Positions 44,681 to 55,860 of a DNA stretch of 64,000 nucleotides are shown one piece after another; positions within the stretch are counted from its first letter, which is position 1, and each line of letters begins with the position of its first letter. The DNA is from Lunularia cruciata. Its lineage: Eukaryota > Streptophyta > Marchantiopsida > Lunulariales > Lunulariaceae. The position numbers and the translations under genes were made by a program. The notes under the pieces were generated by a model, which had not been told where the DNA came from, did not search any database, and saw nothing but the letters and a program-made list of their open reading frames with translations. The stretch covers positions 21,614,243-21,678,242 of the forward strand of contig OX419761.1 in NCBI GenBank assembly GCA_948567375.1, read 5' to 3'.

Positions 44681-45863
44681 ATGGATCCGCAATTGCAAGA
44701 GCTGGTGCAAGGAATGCAAGGGATGTTGAATGAATTTTGAGAGATTAAGATGACCATGGAGACATTACAAAGTCAAGTGCAGATCCTCAGGAATGATCAA
44801 GCCATGCAAGAAGAAGAGCCATCTCAAAACCTAGTACCTGCGACTGAAGTACTTGGAGAGGCATCTGTGCCTACAAACCCTATCAACGATGAAGCCACAT
44901 TGCTACTCCGGATGAAGAAGACCTACAACATCAAACCTTACAAGGGGTAGCGTTCAATGGGAGTAGTGGAAAATTGGATCTCAGGAATGAATCAATATTT
45001 TTGATTGTTCTCAACAGAGATCACAAAGCATGCTACATGCGTGTTTGCATGTGGGTACTTGACCGATAAAGCCCTCACATGGTATGATGCTTGGGAACGA
45101 TCCATGTTGGTAGAGAGAAGGAAGGTCACATGGACAGCAATGCAAGAAGGACTGCTGAAGAATTTCCAATCGGTGGATTCCATGCAGATGGCTCAAACCT
45201 GACTATGGGGATTGAGACAAAAGAATAGCATACAAGAGTATGTGGAGGCTTTTCTGGATCTACAAGTCGCAATTACTGACATGAGTCCAGCAGAGGCTCT
45301 CGACAATTTCAAACGAAGGTTGAAAGAGCGGATTTGCCAAGAAGTCATGGTGCAAAATCCTTGCACGGTATTTGAAGCCATTGCTTGTGCGTAGAGAATA
45401 GCAAGAGCATTAGGTGGAGGTGAAGGAGTAGCTCCACCTCAACATTATCAGGCAGAAATGTCACACATGGGTGGACCAGTACCAATGGAATTGGGCAACC
45501 TTCAATTTTGGGATCAAGGAGCACAACCGCTTCAAGGGGAGCGGGGACGGGTAGAAGAACAAAGAGATGGAGTCTCACAAGGAGAAGGGACTTGAGGAGA
45601 ACAACGCCATTGTTACAATTGTGGCTGTATTGGGCACATATCTACCAACTGTCACACTCGTTTCCCTAGAGGCCCTTGGCCTTCGTTCAGGCGATCTTTG
45701 AACAACATAAAAGACACATTGACAAGGAGGAGGTAGAAATCACTTTGGAAAACAAAGATCCCCAATAAATGTACCTCGCGGCCTTACTGGCTCAATAAGG
45801 AAGCAGAGAAGCAAGGGAAGGAAGAAGAATAATGCACAACAATCCCGAAAGGCAACCTCACAA
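44681..45863 (+). pseudogene. gag: C gag with CCHC knuckle
   Basis: Gag starts at the ATG 44681 (MDPQLQELVQGMQ). One frame then runs with six in-frame stops: TGA 44738, TAG 44948, TGA 45002, TGA 45200, TAG 45392 and a TGA near 45592. The capsid domain has LTDKALTWYDAWE, VTWTAMQEGLLKNF and a zone with IQEYVEAFLDLQ. The knuckle CYNCGCIGHISTNC lies at 45613-45654. Each stop would be a sense codon (CGA or CAG) before a single C-to-T change. A shift into the pol frame occurs before 45864. Confidence 0.85.
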
Positions 45864-46538
45864 TTGATTGTTGTGAATGGAATCCTAGAAGGTAATCAAG
45901 TGAGAGTATTAATAGATCCGGGAGCAACAGAGAATTTCTTGTCTCGCTCTATTGCAATAAGATTGGGAATGGATCTAGAGAGAGATGGAAGTGAAGAAGT
46001 AGAGTTACCAAATGGGCAAACAGAGAGGATTGAATCATTACCTAGACGAGTAACCCTCTCTGTAGGAGAATATGAGGAAGCAATTGAGTGGCGAGTGATA
46101 CAATTAGCTCGTTATGATGCAATTTTAGGCATGCCATGGATGGAACAATACATTCCTATGGTGGATTGGAGGAAGAAAGTAGTGAGAACCCACCAATGGT
46201 CAATCATTGGGGTTAAAGAAAAATCACATAGGCAGAAACTGCCTCTATATGTTGTAGGGACAGCAACTGTCTGTAAGACCGATAGATGTTTTATGGGTCT
46301 AATAAGAGAAGTCCAGAGTGCACAACTCAATGGACAAATTTCTGAGAAATTGAAGGATGTGGTGGATGAGTTTCAAGATGTCTTTCCCGATGATCTACCC
46401 TTAGGATTACCACCAAAAAGGCGAGTAGATCACAAAATTGAGACACTTCCGGGGAAGATGCCTCCTTGTAAAGCCCCATATCGCCTATCACCTCATGAGT
46501 TGGAGGAGTGTAAGACTCAAATTGAGGAGATATTGTAG
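45864..46538 (+). pseudogene. pol: C protease and RT start
   Basis: This 224-codon open stretch starts in the protease. The active site is VLIDPGATENFLS (Asp-Pro-Gly-Ala in place of Asp-Ser-Gly-Ala) and YDAILGMPWM follows as the second conserved segment. The linker to RT contains VVDEFQDVFPDDLPLGLPPKR and DHKIETLPGK, and the frame ends with a TAG at 46536-46538, which other family members would read as Gln. Proline at the active-site serine position may weaken the enzyme. Confidence 0.88.
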
Positions 46539-47408
46539 AAAGGGTTCATCCAACCTAGCGTATCACCATATGGAGCCCCTGTCTTGTTCATGAAGAAGAA
46601 GGATGGTACAATGCGCATGTGCATTGACTATTGGGGTCTCAATCAACAAACAGTGAAGAACAAATACCCCTTACCTTGCATGGATGACCTGTTTTATCAA
46701 CCCCATGGAGCAAGATACTTCACCAAACTGGACTTGCAAAGCGGTTACAATCAAATCCGAATTGCAGAGGAGGATGTGCACAAAACTGCCTTTCAAACCA
46801 GGTATGGCCACTTTGAGTATCTTGTGATGCCTTTTGGCCTCACCAATGCACCTGCCACTTTCATGAGTCTAATGAATGACATATTTCGTCCATACTTGGA
46901 TAAGTCTGTTATTGTCTTCTTGGATGATATTTTAGTATATAATAGCATGATGACAGAACACAAACAACATCTACAAGAGGTCTTCCAGATTCTAAGATAG
47001 AATCAATTGTACGCCAAAATCTCAAAGTGTGAGTTTGGCAAGTCTGAAGTAGACTACTTGGGGCATAGAGTAAGTGCAGAGGGCATTCAAGTATTGACAG
47101 ATAAAATAGAGGTCGTTCAAAAATGGAGTGCCCCAGAAGATCAGACTCAACTTAAGAGCTTCTTGGGGTTGACGGGATTCTATCGTAGATTTGTCAAGGA
47201 CTTCTCCAAGGTTGCACAGCCTTTAACGGCACTACTTGGCAAGGAGAAGAAGTGGACATGGGGAACTACACAAGAGTTGGCCTTTCAAGAATTGAAGGCC
47301 GCCTTGCTACATGCACCAATCTTGAAGTGGTATGACCCAAAATGTCCAATCAAGTTGGCTATAGATACATCAAGTGTAGCAATAGGAGCAGTCCTACAAC
47401 AAGAGTAG
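46539..47408 (+). pseudogene. pol: C reverse transcriptase and RNase H start
   Basis: Same frame as protease. RT contains [58 protein letters not shown] and the catalytic FLDDILVY (near 46914-46940). A TAG at 46998-47000 separates KCEFGKSEVDYLGHRVS, the connection domain and the RNase H start (IKLAIDTSSVAIGAVLQQE), which ends at TAG 47406-47408. RT makes element cDNA. Apart from the stops, the protein looks nearly complete. Confidence 0.92.
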
Positions 47409-48207
47409 CATGACGGATGGCATCCAATTGCATATTTCTCTCAAAAGTTATTACCAGCAGAGTGCAACTACCACACCACAGAACAAGAAGAGCTGGCAAT
47501 TGTTCTAGCAACCAAGCATTGGAAGCACTACTTGGGCGAGAAGGCATTTGTAGTAGAGACAGACCATAAACCTCTAGTCTACCTCAAGACATAGAAGGAT
47601 CTATCTCGTTGCCAAATTTGGTGGGCAGAGTGGCGACAACACTTCAACATGACAATCACCTACGTGGAAGGTAAGAAGCAACTTGCAGATGCATTCACCC
47701 GCATGCCAATGGCCAACAACTTGGTGGCAGAGGTTAAGATTCACCTTGAATTCTGGCAAGAAATTCTGGCGGCTACAAAAACTGACCCACAGATTGTAGA
47801 AGCACAATCATCCAAAGGTGTCACCAATACCCAAGGACTCACCTTTTGGGATGGCAGATTATGGATCCCAAATGTCCCAGAATTACGCACCACCATTCTA
47901 GCGGAATGTCATGATTTGGCCATTGCAACTCATGTCGGAGTGGACAAGACCTTGGATGCAGTCAAGCGCCATTACTATTGGCCCAAGATGAGCAACAACG
48001 TGATGGACTATGTGCGTAGTTGCCTACTTTGCCAACAGAACAAAGCTTCTAATCAAGCTCTTGTAGGGCTCCTTCAACCTCTCCCCACTCCTACCCAACG
48101 TTGGGAACAAGTGGGTATGGATCTCGTCTATGAATTACCCAAGACCAACTCAGGGTTTGACTCCATTGTGGTCTTTGTGGACCGGCTCAGCAAAATGATT
48201 CATGTAC
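47409..48207 (+). pseudogene. pol: C RNase H end and integrase N-terminal half
   Basis: RNase H continues (HPIAYFSQKLLPAECNY, TTEQEELAIV, VETDHKPLVYL) to a TAG at 47592-47594, then NMTITYVEGKKQLADAFTRMP. Integrase follows with the zinc domain (HDLAIATHVGVDKT and CLLCQQNK) and the first catalytic aspartate in GMDLVYELP. The frame is cut at 48207, after KMIHVL, by the B3 LTR. The other two acidic residues are outside the window or lost. Confidence 0.9.
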
Positions 48208-48886
48208 TGTGAGCCGGCCTGTCTCTCACTAAGGATGAACCTCTGATGGCTATTATGGTAGCGCACCATGGACTAAGAAGGCAAGGAACCCCAACTCCAT
48301 CATACTCCTCCAAGGCTAACACTCCAAGACTCAAGACATTGCTCACTAGAGAACTCAATGAGAGAGAGATAGTTGCAAATAAAAGGATGATGAGTACCTC
48401 TTCACCCCTTGTTTATATACTTGTGAAATAGTTACGTACCAAAGTTACTAATTACCGTAGTAACTCAAGTTACTAGACTAAAAGTCAAGTAAAGTCAAAA
48501 AGTACAAAGGAATATCCATTCACATGGGCATATTCCCCTTATCTTGACCCAACCACTAAAGCAAGGATTCCTTCACATAAGCTATCCTTGGACTAAAGAA
48601 GAATCCAAAACAAAAAGGCTTGCGGGCCCAAGAGTTCTCAACTCTTTCCCCAAAGCCAAACACCTAGGAATAATACCAAGTCAACACACTAAAATCCAAA
48701 ATAGTGGTGCTCATCTTTTCTACTTCCTCTAAAGTAAGGTCCCATCTATCTTAGCTATGACTAACTTTAGCTAACCATGACTAATATAGAACCATCCTTT
48801 ATCTCTATATAAATAATATCTCTTAAGTACTTGTAATACCAAGCTAAATATCACAATACCACACACATGCACAAATGGGTGTTACA
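48208..48886 (-). repeat. B3 3' LTR
   Basis: This 679-bp LTR reads, on the + strand, from TGTGAGCCGGCC to GGGTGTTACA. It is adjacent to the B3 polypurine tract and is therefore a 3' LTR, not a solo LTR. The TATA box TATATAAA lies near 48410-48417 on the minus strand. Confidence 0.92.
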
Positions 48887-48978
48887 TTTACCCCCGGACT
48901 AAGTTTTCACTTTGTCCTCAAAGTGAAGGTCTCTCTACCTTCTATAGTACATCTTCAACTTATCATGGTTAATCCTAT
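48887..48978 (-). other. B3 polypurine tract and last pol segment
   Basis: The minus strand reads GTCCGGGGGTAAA into the LTR. The sequence then matches the 3' end of B1 pol (11740-11843). Its end, CCTAT at 48974-48978, is duplicated at 62715-62719 by A2. Confidence 0.85.
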
Positions 48979-49394
48979 TGTGGTGCCCACATTTTTTGTT
49001 TTTTTCAAAATAAAGCAGAAGAAGTGTATAGAGAAGTCGGATTGCGCCTGGTTGGCCAAAGAACACGACGAAAACTATCTTCGGGGTGAAACCCGAAGTA
49101 AAGTGACCTCGGGTCATAAGGCGAAGTACTCTGAAATGCCGTGTCAGCAAACAATACGAAGTAAATTGTCTTCGGATTGGGGAGGGGAGCTCAACCCGAG
49201 GCAGAGACAGTCTAACAACCTTTGGTCGGGGCGAGAAATTCAAGAAGGGGCGGTTTCAAAATTGGCAGCTCATACGCGTGAAGGTGAGGCGACAATAACG
49301 GGTGCATGCAGGAGGTGTGATTTCTTGGTAGAAACTCAAAGTGACGGAAGACAAAGAAGTGCAACTCTATAAAAATCGAAACTGCAACGACAAA

Positions 49395-51968
49395 ATGTCG
49401 AGCAATTTTCCTTCGCCATTGAGGAGTCGTCTTGCAGGTGATCGGGGAAAGGGACATAGCGTTGGCCTCGGGTTAGTGCGTAAGGAAGAAGTCGAGAGAG
49501 AGAAATTGAGAGACCGAAAGAAAGCAGAAGAGATGGGAGGAGGGGAGAAGAACTCCGAATTTGCGGTGAGAAATCATGCAATTCGGAGATTAGATGTAGT
49601 AGCAAGGATCGAAGTCTTGAGCCGACTTCGGATCACCTTTCTGGCATGGAATTGGAACATAAGTTTTCCAGGATTCATGACAGAAATAATCGAGAGTAAA
49701 TGTCTCGATGGTCCCGAGGAAGAAGGGAAGAGAGGAAATCCGGCTCGCTGGACAGAGTCGGATTGGAGACTCGTACTCGGGAAGGAGGCAGGCTCGGAGC
49801 AGGGGGCCACGTTCTTGGGGAAAGGGGAGATAGCCCAAGAAACTCAGGAGGTGAGAGATGCCTTCTCGTCGAAGAGAACGAAGAATGGGTACAAGGTAGA
49901 AAGTTACAAAGACACTGTCAAGAGAGGAATTGTGAATGCTTTGATGGCAATCTTGAAGCCGGAGAGAACTACCTATGTGATGAAACACCAAGCGGTGTTC
50001 TTTCACAAATTGTTTGTAGGAGAACCAATTAATTGGGCAAGGAGTTTTCACGGGAGAACGAGGCAGATGGTGTGGAACCTGCGGGATAAGTCCCCTCCAC
50101 ATTATATTGTGCCGTTTGCAGCGCATTTCTATCTCGGGCTCAATTTGCTGAACTCGGCGGAGCGGAATCGGATGGTGTCGCACTTCCATCCGGATGTGCG
50201 AAAGGAAGTCAACACGGAGGAGCAGCAATACATTCTCCAAATCCAGAGCGCAGACGATTACTATTCAAAAACAGGGAAGAACATGGAGGTCGTTGAAAGT
50301 ACCCCGACGAAGAAGAGAACTCGGCAAGCAGACGCCGAAGAAAACAAGAAACCTCGGAAGATGCAGAAAAATAACCCGAGGCGAGGAATGGTGGTGATTG
50401 AGTCGGAAGATGAAGACTCAGAAGGCAAAGCCGAGCTCAAGACGGAGGACTCGGAACATGAGGAGGAACCTTAGCTGACACTGCAGAGTGGAGATACAAG
50501 CAGTGATAGTGAAGTCGGTGGAGAAATGACCTCGGCACCAACGCCTGAAGAATACGAAGAAGAAATTCAAGCCGAGGTAAAAGCCAAAGACAATGCAGCG
50601 CTGGAAGACGAAGTATCGGTGCTCAAGGAGAAGAAGATCGCAGTACAGCAAGGAATTTGCTCGAGACGTAAGGCGCAGGGGGAAGCGGGACCAAGTAGAG
50701 TGACAGAAGAAGTAGAAGGAAGCTCGGGCAGTGAAGCATCAATTCCGATACGAAGACTGCAGAGAAGAAGGCAAGTATCGGATGAACACGAAGTACAAAG
50801 AGAAGTAGCCACACCAGAAGAAGTAATCCTGAGTGATGGAGTGGAGTACCTGTGGGAAGTGGTGTGTCCGTTGTTAGTAAAGTTAGAACATAAGAAGAAG
50901 GAGATGCAGTCCACATGTCCGGAGGTAAAGACTATATTGCAGGTGTTGGCAAGATTAGAAGAAGAAAACTCGGAGTTGAAGAAAAGTATGACCCGAGGTG
51001 AGAAGGAGAGAGAAGTACTGCAATTGGAGGCAGTGGAGAGAAGTCAGGTAATCAAAGACCTGAGGAGAGAATTGAGCTATCGAGAGGATCTTGTGAGGAA
51101 GAGTGATGTCGTAAGGGAGCGACAAGTAGCTGAATTTGAAATCTTGAAGCAGCAGTTTGCTGATTCAAGAGTAGAGCTCATCCATGCTATGGCGAGAGTA
51201 GCATCAAAGGATCAAGAGCTCGATTGAGTGATGGAGAGTATGGAGGCGAAGAAGCAACTTTGGCAGCGAGAGTTGGCTGCGAGATATGGAGAAGAAGAGA
51301 GATTACGAGACTTACTTCGTAATCAGGAAGAAAAGGTTGCACAGAAGGAGAAAGAGAAGGACACGGTGAAGGCCGAATTCGAAGAAGAGTTGGCGATGTA
51401 CAAAGAGGAATGGCTTGCAGATCGGGAACGAGAAAGGAAGACAAGATTAGAGCCATTGCAGGAGATAGTCCTCAGAGTAAACGCGATGCTAAGTACAGAG
51501 GCCAACGTTCGAATTGAAGAAACGCGTCTGCACGAGTTGAAGCTGTTAGTGCAGGAGACGAGGCGAAGGCAAGCAAAAGATACAGATCTGAATGCCTTGT
51601 TGATTAAGTTGAGAACTCGTGTAGATAGGAAGATCTTAGAAGTAGAAGACAATATCGTGATTAGATTAGACTTAGTAAGAATAGAGTTAGAAAAGCTTCG
51701 GCAGGATGTTAAAGCAAAACCCGACGTAGATAACATCGGGATCCAAATGTCTTCAGAGTTGGCCTCAGGAACAGTAGAGAAGAGTGGGTCGAAAGATGAA
51801 GAGTTAGATAGATTACTTGCTAGTGCAATTTCAGATCAGGAAAGAGAATTGCTGGATCTGGTAGAAGATGTAAGAGTTGTGAAACCCGAGGACAGAATAG
51901 TAGGAAGTAAGATTACTTTGGGTTCAGGGTTGAAAGCCGAGGAAGAAGTACACATCGGATCGGATTAG
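49395..51968 (+). pseudogene. U3-borne ORF in the A2 5' LTR, two stops
   Basis: The frame starts at the ATG of MSSNFP (an upstream in-frame ATG exists at 49341) and ends at 51968. All three open parts are in one frame, so only two stops break 858 codons: TAG at 50472-50474 (Glu in the intact A1 copy) and TGA at 51225-51227 (Arg, CGA, in A1). Protein parts match A1: ITFLAWNWN, NGYKVESYKD, HFYLGLNLL, a basic patch with TKKRTRQ, the acidic stretch and the coiled coil to VHIGSD. The TGA is also in the 3' LTR copy, the TAG is not. Confidence 0.85.
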
Positions 51969-52084
51969 TAACCGATTTGAGATTTGAAGGGGCAGATATG
52001 AAGAGGTGCATTGTCATTGCGGATCTGCAGGTTAGAACAGTTGTTGTAGAAACGGTATAGTTGTTAGAACTATCGATTGCTTCA

Positions 52085-52093
52085 CTATTTAAG
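52085..52093 (+). promoter_or_regulatory. TATA-like box, A2 5' LTR
   Basis: CTATTTAAG lies 117 bp after the U3 frame stop and about 670 bp before the LTR end, with counterparts in all A and A-prime LTRs. It is the best candidate for the promoter of the genomic RNA. The 3' LTR copy is at 62037-62045. Confidence 0.55.
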
Positions 52094-52769
52094 AGTGGCA
52101 TTCGCAGGAAATTGTTGTTCAGTGCTCATTATTTCTGAGAATAGATAAAGCAAAGTGCTGTGAAGCAGTGCTCGTCGCTTAAGCTTGATTCCAAGTATCA
52201 ACTTTGTAATTGTGTTTGTGAGTGTTTGGAGAAATTTGAAGTGCAAGTCAGTGTGCTTGTTGGATGTTGGATTCCACAGCCTTGATCTTCATTTTGTGTG
52301 TTTGATCCTGAGTGAAGTGCAATCGAAGCAATGCCTTGACAGATCTGAGAGGAATTGTAGTGTTGGTAGTATTCTGCATTTGTGAGTGCAGTGTGAAGTT
52401 GATGTGAAGCAATTTCAATCGAGGAAGTTGTGCCTTCAGTGGAAGGGTGGAACACAATTCTGAGGCAAAGTCGTTTTGCAGTGAAGTGCCGTTTTCGGGA
52501 GAGCCTGAATCATCACAATCAAGATTGTTTGGAAATAATTGATGGAGTTGTGATTATGGAGTGTTAATTTGTGACAAGACTGCGAGTCAGTGCTTGTTAT
52601 TCTCTTCTAGGTGTGGTTTCTACCTGAGAGACTAAAGAAGAACTCAAGAAGAACTGAAATTGTTACTTTGCTTTGTATTTGGACATTTCTGACTCGTATC
52701 TCTACGGGAACGAACTTTACTTACCCGATTACCGCAAAAGTGATATTTGCCGGGTTGTCACATGATTTT

Positions 52770-52787
52770 TGGCGCCGCTGCCGGGGA
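52770..52787 (+). other. A2 primer-binding site, tRNA-Asp
   Basis: TGGCGCCGCTGCCGGGGA lies seven bases after the LTR end. It is complementary to the 3' end of plant tRNA-Asp except for one base, the same variant as in A1. Confidence 0.88.
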
Positions 52788-52850
52788 TACAAATCTCGGA
52801 AGTGGAAGAATACGAAGCCAAATTGAACACTGGGTATCAAGGCAATATGA

Positions 52851-54940
52851 ATGTCTGGATTGAAAGAACAACGGGAAGAGAGAGCCCGAAGACGAGCACT
52901 TCAGCGTGAAGAAGACAAACGTCTGAACATCCCATCCATCGTTGAGGAAACTGAGCGAGAGGCGTTGGAGTTTCAACTCCTTCACAAAGTGCAAGAAGCC
53001 CTGCGAGAACTTGATCACAAGAAACGCGAAGGCGGTTGGAAAGGCTACTTCGCATCTCCCTCTTCTTCCAAGAAGAAGAAAGAATCGAGTGGGCAAACAT
53101 ATGCATTGCGGCCTAGTACCCCAACTTCCCCTAGAGCTGTAAAGGAAGTTGTTTCCTTGAAGACCTTTGTTTGAGAAAAGACAGCACGCACACTTACTGA
53201 AGACGAGTGTCAACATCTTCTACAAACAATTCCTCGGTTGTCCCGAAGGAATTTGGAAGAACTTATTGAAGGTGTTGATCCTGAATCTTCCACTCGGGTT
53301 GAAGTCGACCCTCTCAGAGTAGAAATTGTCGAAGAAGACCCTGTGTTGAATTTGACGAATTGGAATCCCTGGGCTAACAACACGGCGTCAATTCCAGCCA
53401 ATTCTTCCGTTCCGTCAACTTCTACATTCCCTCAGCCGATCCCAGTGCATCAAACAAGACTTCGCTTCCTGTCACCCGACACGCCTATCAGAAGTATAAG
53501 GGGACGGAACAAGATGAAGACCCCGATGAATTCATCGAAGAATTCGAAGTCATCTCCTTTGCTAACAAGGAGCATGACTCGGCGGATCGACTAAGAATTT
53601 TTCCAAGTCTGCTTCGCAAGAAAGCTCGGAGCTGGTACACGCATGTGACTCATAAAGGGTTTGTACCATCGGACTGGGCAGACTTGAGAAACAACTTCCT
53701 GGAACGATTCCGGGAGGTTGACTATGATACGAGTGTCTTCACGGCACTAAACGATTTGGACCGAGGCAAGAAGGAGAAGTTGAGAGACTACTCTGAGCGG
53801 TTCATGGCATTACTGAACCGAGTTCCCAAGCAATCGGGGGTGGTGGGATACTCCGATGCCCAAGCCATTACCTGGTTCCTTGGGGGCCTGTCACCAGAAA
53901 TACGAATCTTTGCCAGGGAGACGAACGTAACTTCCCTCGATAAAGTACTCAAACATGTTGCTCGTTATGAAGCGGCACACTCTCACTCTGCCGGTAACCA
54001 TAGAAATCGGGAGAAGAAGGGCAAGAAGCCCAGAAGGAGAGCTTCGCGCAGTACCTCCCCTTCTTCGGACAAATCCTCTACGTCTTCAAGCTCTTCTTTG
54101 GGATCCAAAGAAGAATCAAAGCCAAGACGAGCCAGAAGACGTGGAGCCAAGAAACCAGTGACGTCGCCAGCCAAGAGTGTACATAAGGCGGATACGAAGC
54201 TGGATGCCCTCATCAAGGATTTTTCAGATTTCAAGATCCAGATGATTGGGGCTAAGGACCGAAGAAAGGCCCCCGCATTTAGATGATCTAATGTGTGGTG
54301 CACCGCCTGTGGAAAATCCGGCCACGCCAACACAGAATGCAATACTCATAATGAATTCCCGGTGCAGCAAATTGATTGGGTTCCGGGATGGGACCAAGAC
54401 GATGACAAAGAGGCGGTGTATCAAACTCAGGAGGTACAGCCTCAACCAAGCACATCATATCAAGGTCCGAGGTTGGGACCCAGGGAGTATAACCCCAATG
54501 CTCCTGCACGAAGACCACCGATGAGCAACCAAAATCGCCCTCAGAATGTTGCGCTCGGAGCCTGTTATAATTGCGGCTCAATGGGACATTGGTCTCCAAA
54601 TTGTCCCGAGCCAAGAAGGCAAATTGGGTACGTTCCCCTGTGTGGAAATTGTAAAGGATCGGGGCATACGGGCAACCAATGCCCTCACCCGCCGAACCCG
54701 AAGCCTCTTGTAAAATATGTACAGACCCCCGCTGAGCGTGCAGCACTTCAGCCGAAGGGGGATACGAATGTGAATTGTATAACTCTTGAGGAAGAAAGAC
54801 CTCACAAAGGGAGTCCGGCCTCAGAAGGAGAATGGCCAGACCTTGAAATTTTGAAAGTTGAGACACGCTCCACCAAGAAGAAGCGTGATCCCGAAGAACT
54901 GAGTACGACCTCGTCGTCTTCCCGAAAGGCGAAGAGATAG
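52851..54940 (+). pseudogene. gag: A2 gag, capsid and three zinc knuckles
   Basis: Gag starts at ATG 52851 (MSGLKEQREERAR), 88 bases after the LTR. The N-terminal part is charged and has a TGA at 53172. A one-base loss between about 53455 and 53475 (A1 has the extra base) shifts the frame. The capsid domain (53645-54000) has KKARSWYTHV just upstream, then PSDWADLRNNFLERFREVD and ITWFLGGLSPEIRI. A Ser/Arg-rich stretch follows. TGA 54284-54286 (CGA in A1) breaks it before three CCHC knuckles: CTACGKSGHANTEC, CYNCGSMGHWSPNC, CGNCKGSGHTGNQC. It ends at UAG 54938-54940. Gag forms the particle and its knuckles bind the RNA. Confidence 0.9.
54938..54940 (+). promoter_or_regulatory. In-frame UAG between gag and pol, shared with A1
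   Basis: Gag and the protease-containing Pol are in the same frame here, separated only by this UAG. A1 has UAG at the same codon (19624-19626, minus strand), in the context AAGAGA-UAG. A shared stop at this exact border suggests that Pol is made by stop-codon readthrough. The bases after the stop differ (CGC in A2, TGC in A1) and I cannot see a defined stimulatory structure by eye. Confidence 0.5.
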
Positions 54941-55860
54941 CGCCCAAAAGCAATTCTTTCGGCCAAGGAGGAAAAGATCCTTGCAAAAGCAAAAGCTAAA
55001 GCCTTGCAGAAAGAATTAACGGAGGCATTACTCAGGACTCGGGAACTAAGTTTGGAAGAAGAGACGAAGACGAAGTCTCCAATTTTTCTGGCGGACATCC
55101 GATCCAAAGTAAAGGGTCTGATTCAAGCCGAGGTAGGCCAACTCGAGGAAGCTTGGGTTAAGGCCATCATCAAGCCCGTCACCATTTTGAAGCGTCCCGA
55201 CGTCAAGAGGGAGCATGGAGAGTCCTCGGACTCAAAGCCGAAGACGAAGACGGTCAAATTGGGAGGAGTTCCCCAATATGATATTATAGCCGACTTGGCC
55301 ACCACAAATGCCAATGTTACATTTAAGCAATTGTGGGAAGATAACAAGCTGTATAAGAGACAGCTTAACTCGGCCCTCAAGAAGGTGAGGTTGATGTCAA
55401 AGAAGGACCTGCCTGCTATCTATCGTATTGAACAAGAAGATTTGGGATCTCCCGAGGTAGACGCGGAGATTGCAGGTTGCATGATCACATCAATACCCAT
55501 TGACTCTGGGTCCGGTGTGAATGTCATGACTGAAGATACTGCAAATCGACTCGGGTATCATACGTTTGAACCAACACCCCGAGTTTTGAAGTTTGCAGAC
55601 CAAACCAGGAGACGGCCCTTGGGCATGCTGTCGAACATTACCACGATCATTGGAGGGGTACCCTTCAAGTTGAATTACATCGTGTTGCGGCCAGTGACAA
55701 AAAATGGTTACCCTCTGTTGATCGGCAGACCCTGGTTGTATAGTGCCCAAGTTGTAGTAGATTGGCATCAGCAGAAGTTAAGATTCAAGGACATTTTGTC
55801 CAAGGATCAGAAGCTGGTGACTGTGAGTTGGACGAAGGTTCCCCATCTCGGGGAAACAAG
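54941..55860 (+). pseudogene. pol: A2 aspartic protease and linker
   Basis: Open in the gag frame from the UAG onward. The N-terminal linker has a run KAKAKALQKELTEALL and a Lys/Thr-rich stretch. Protease has IPIDSGSGVNVMTEDTANRLGYH with the Asp-Ser-Gly triplet (Asp codon 55502-55504), then a flap-like GGVPFKLNYIVLR and LLIGRPWL as the final conserved strand. The protease itself is intact in this copy and is the best of the two. The frame runs on to RT without a break. Confidence 0.9.

Larger units (their letters stand above)
43338..48207 (+). mobile_element. Element C, chromovirus-like gypsy element, 3' part displaced
   Basis: Element C has a 740-bp 5' LTR, an iMet primer site, gag with a CCHC knuckle, protease, RT, RNase H and the start of integrase. 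It ends at 48207, in the integrase core, because element B3 is inserted there. The rest would lie beyond the window. RT wording [11 protein letters not shown] and FLDDILVY fits chromoviruses. Whether a chromodomain is present cannot be seen. The gag and pol frames are damaged almost only by single stop codons. Confidence 0.9.
48979..52762 (+). repeat. A2 5' LTR
   Basis: This LTR begins TGTGGTGCCCAC and ends GGGTTGTCACA. The U3 frame is at 49395-51968, the TATA-like box at 52085-52093. R and U5 fill the remaining ~650 bp. Confidence 0.95.

Noticed and set aside
48208-48886. Solo LTR of family B
   Set aside because: The adjacent polypurine tract and pol on the right, resuming after A2, show that it is the 3' LTR of element B3.
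52137-52385. Open frame in R/U5 of the A LTRs
   Set aside because: Frames at 52185-52385 and 62137-62337 are similar only because the LTR copies are similar; the A-prime copy does not keep the start or the length.
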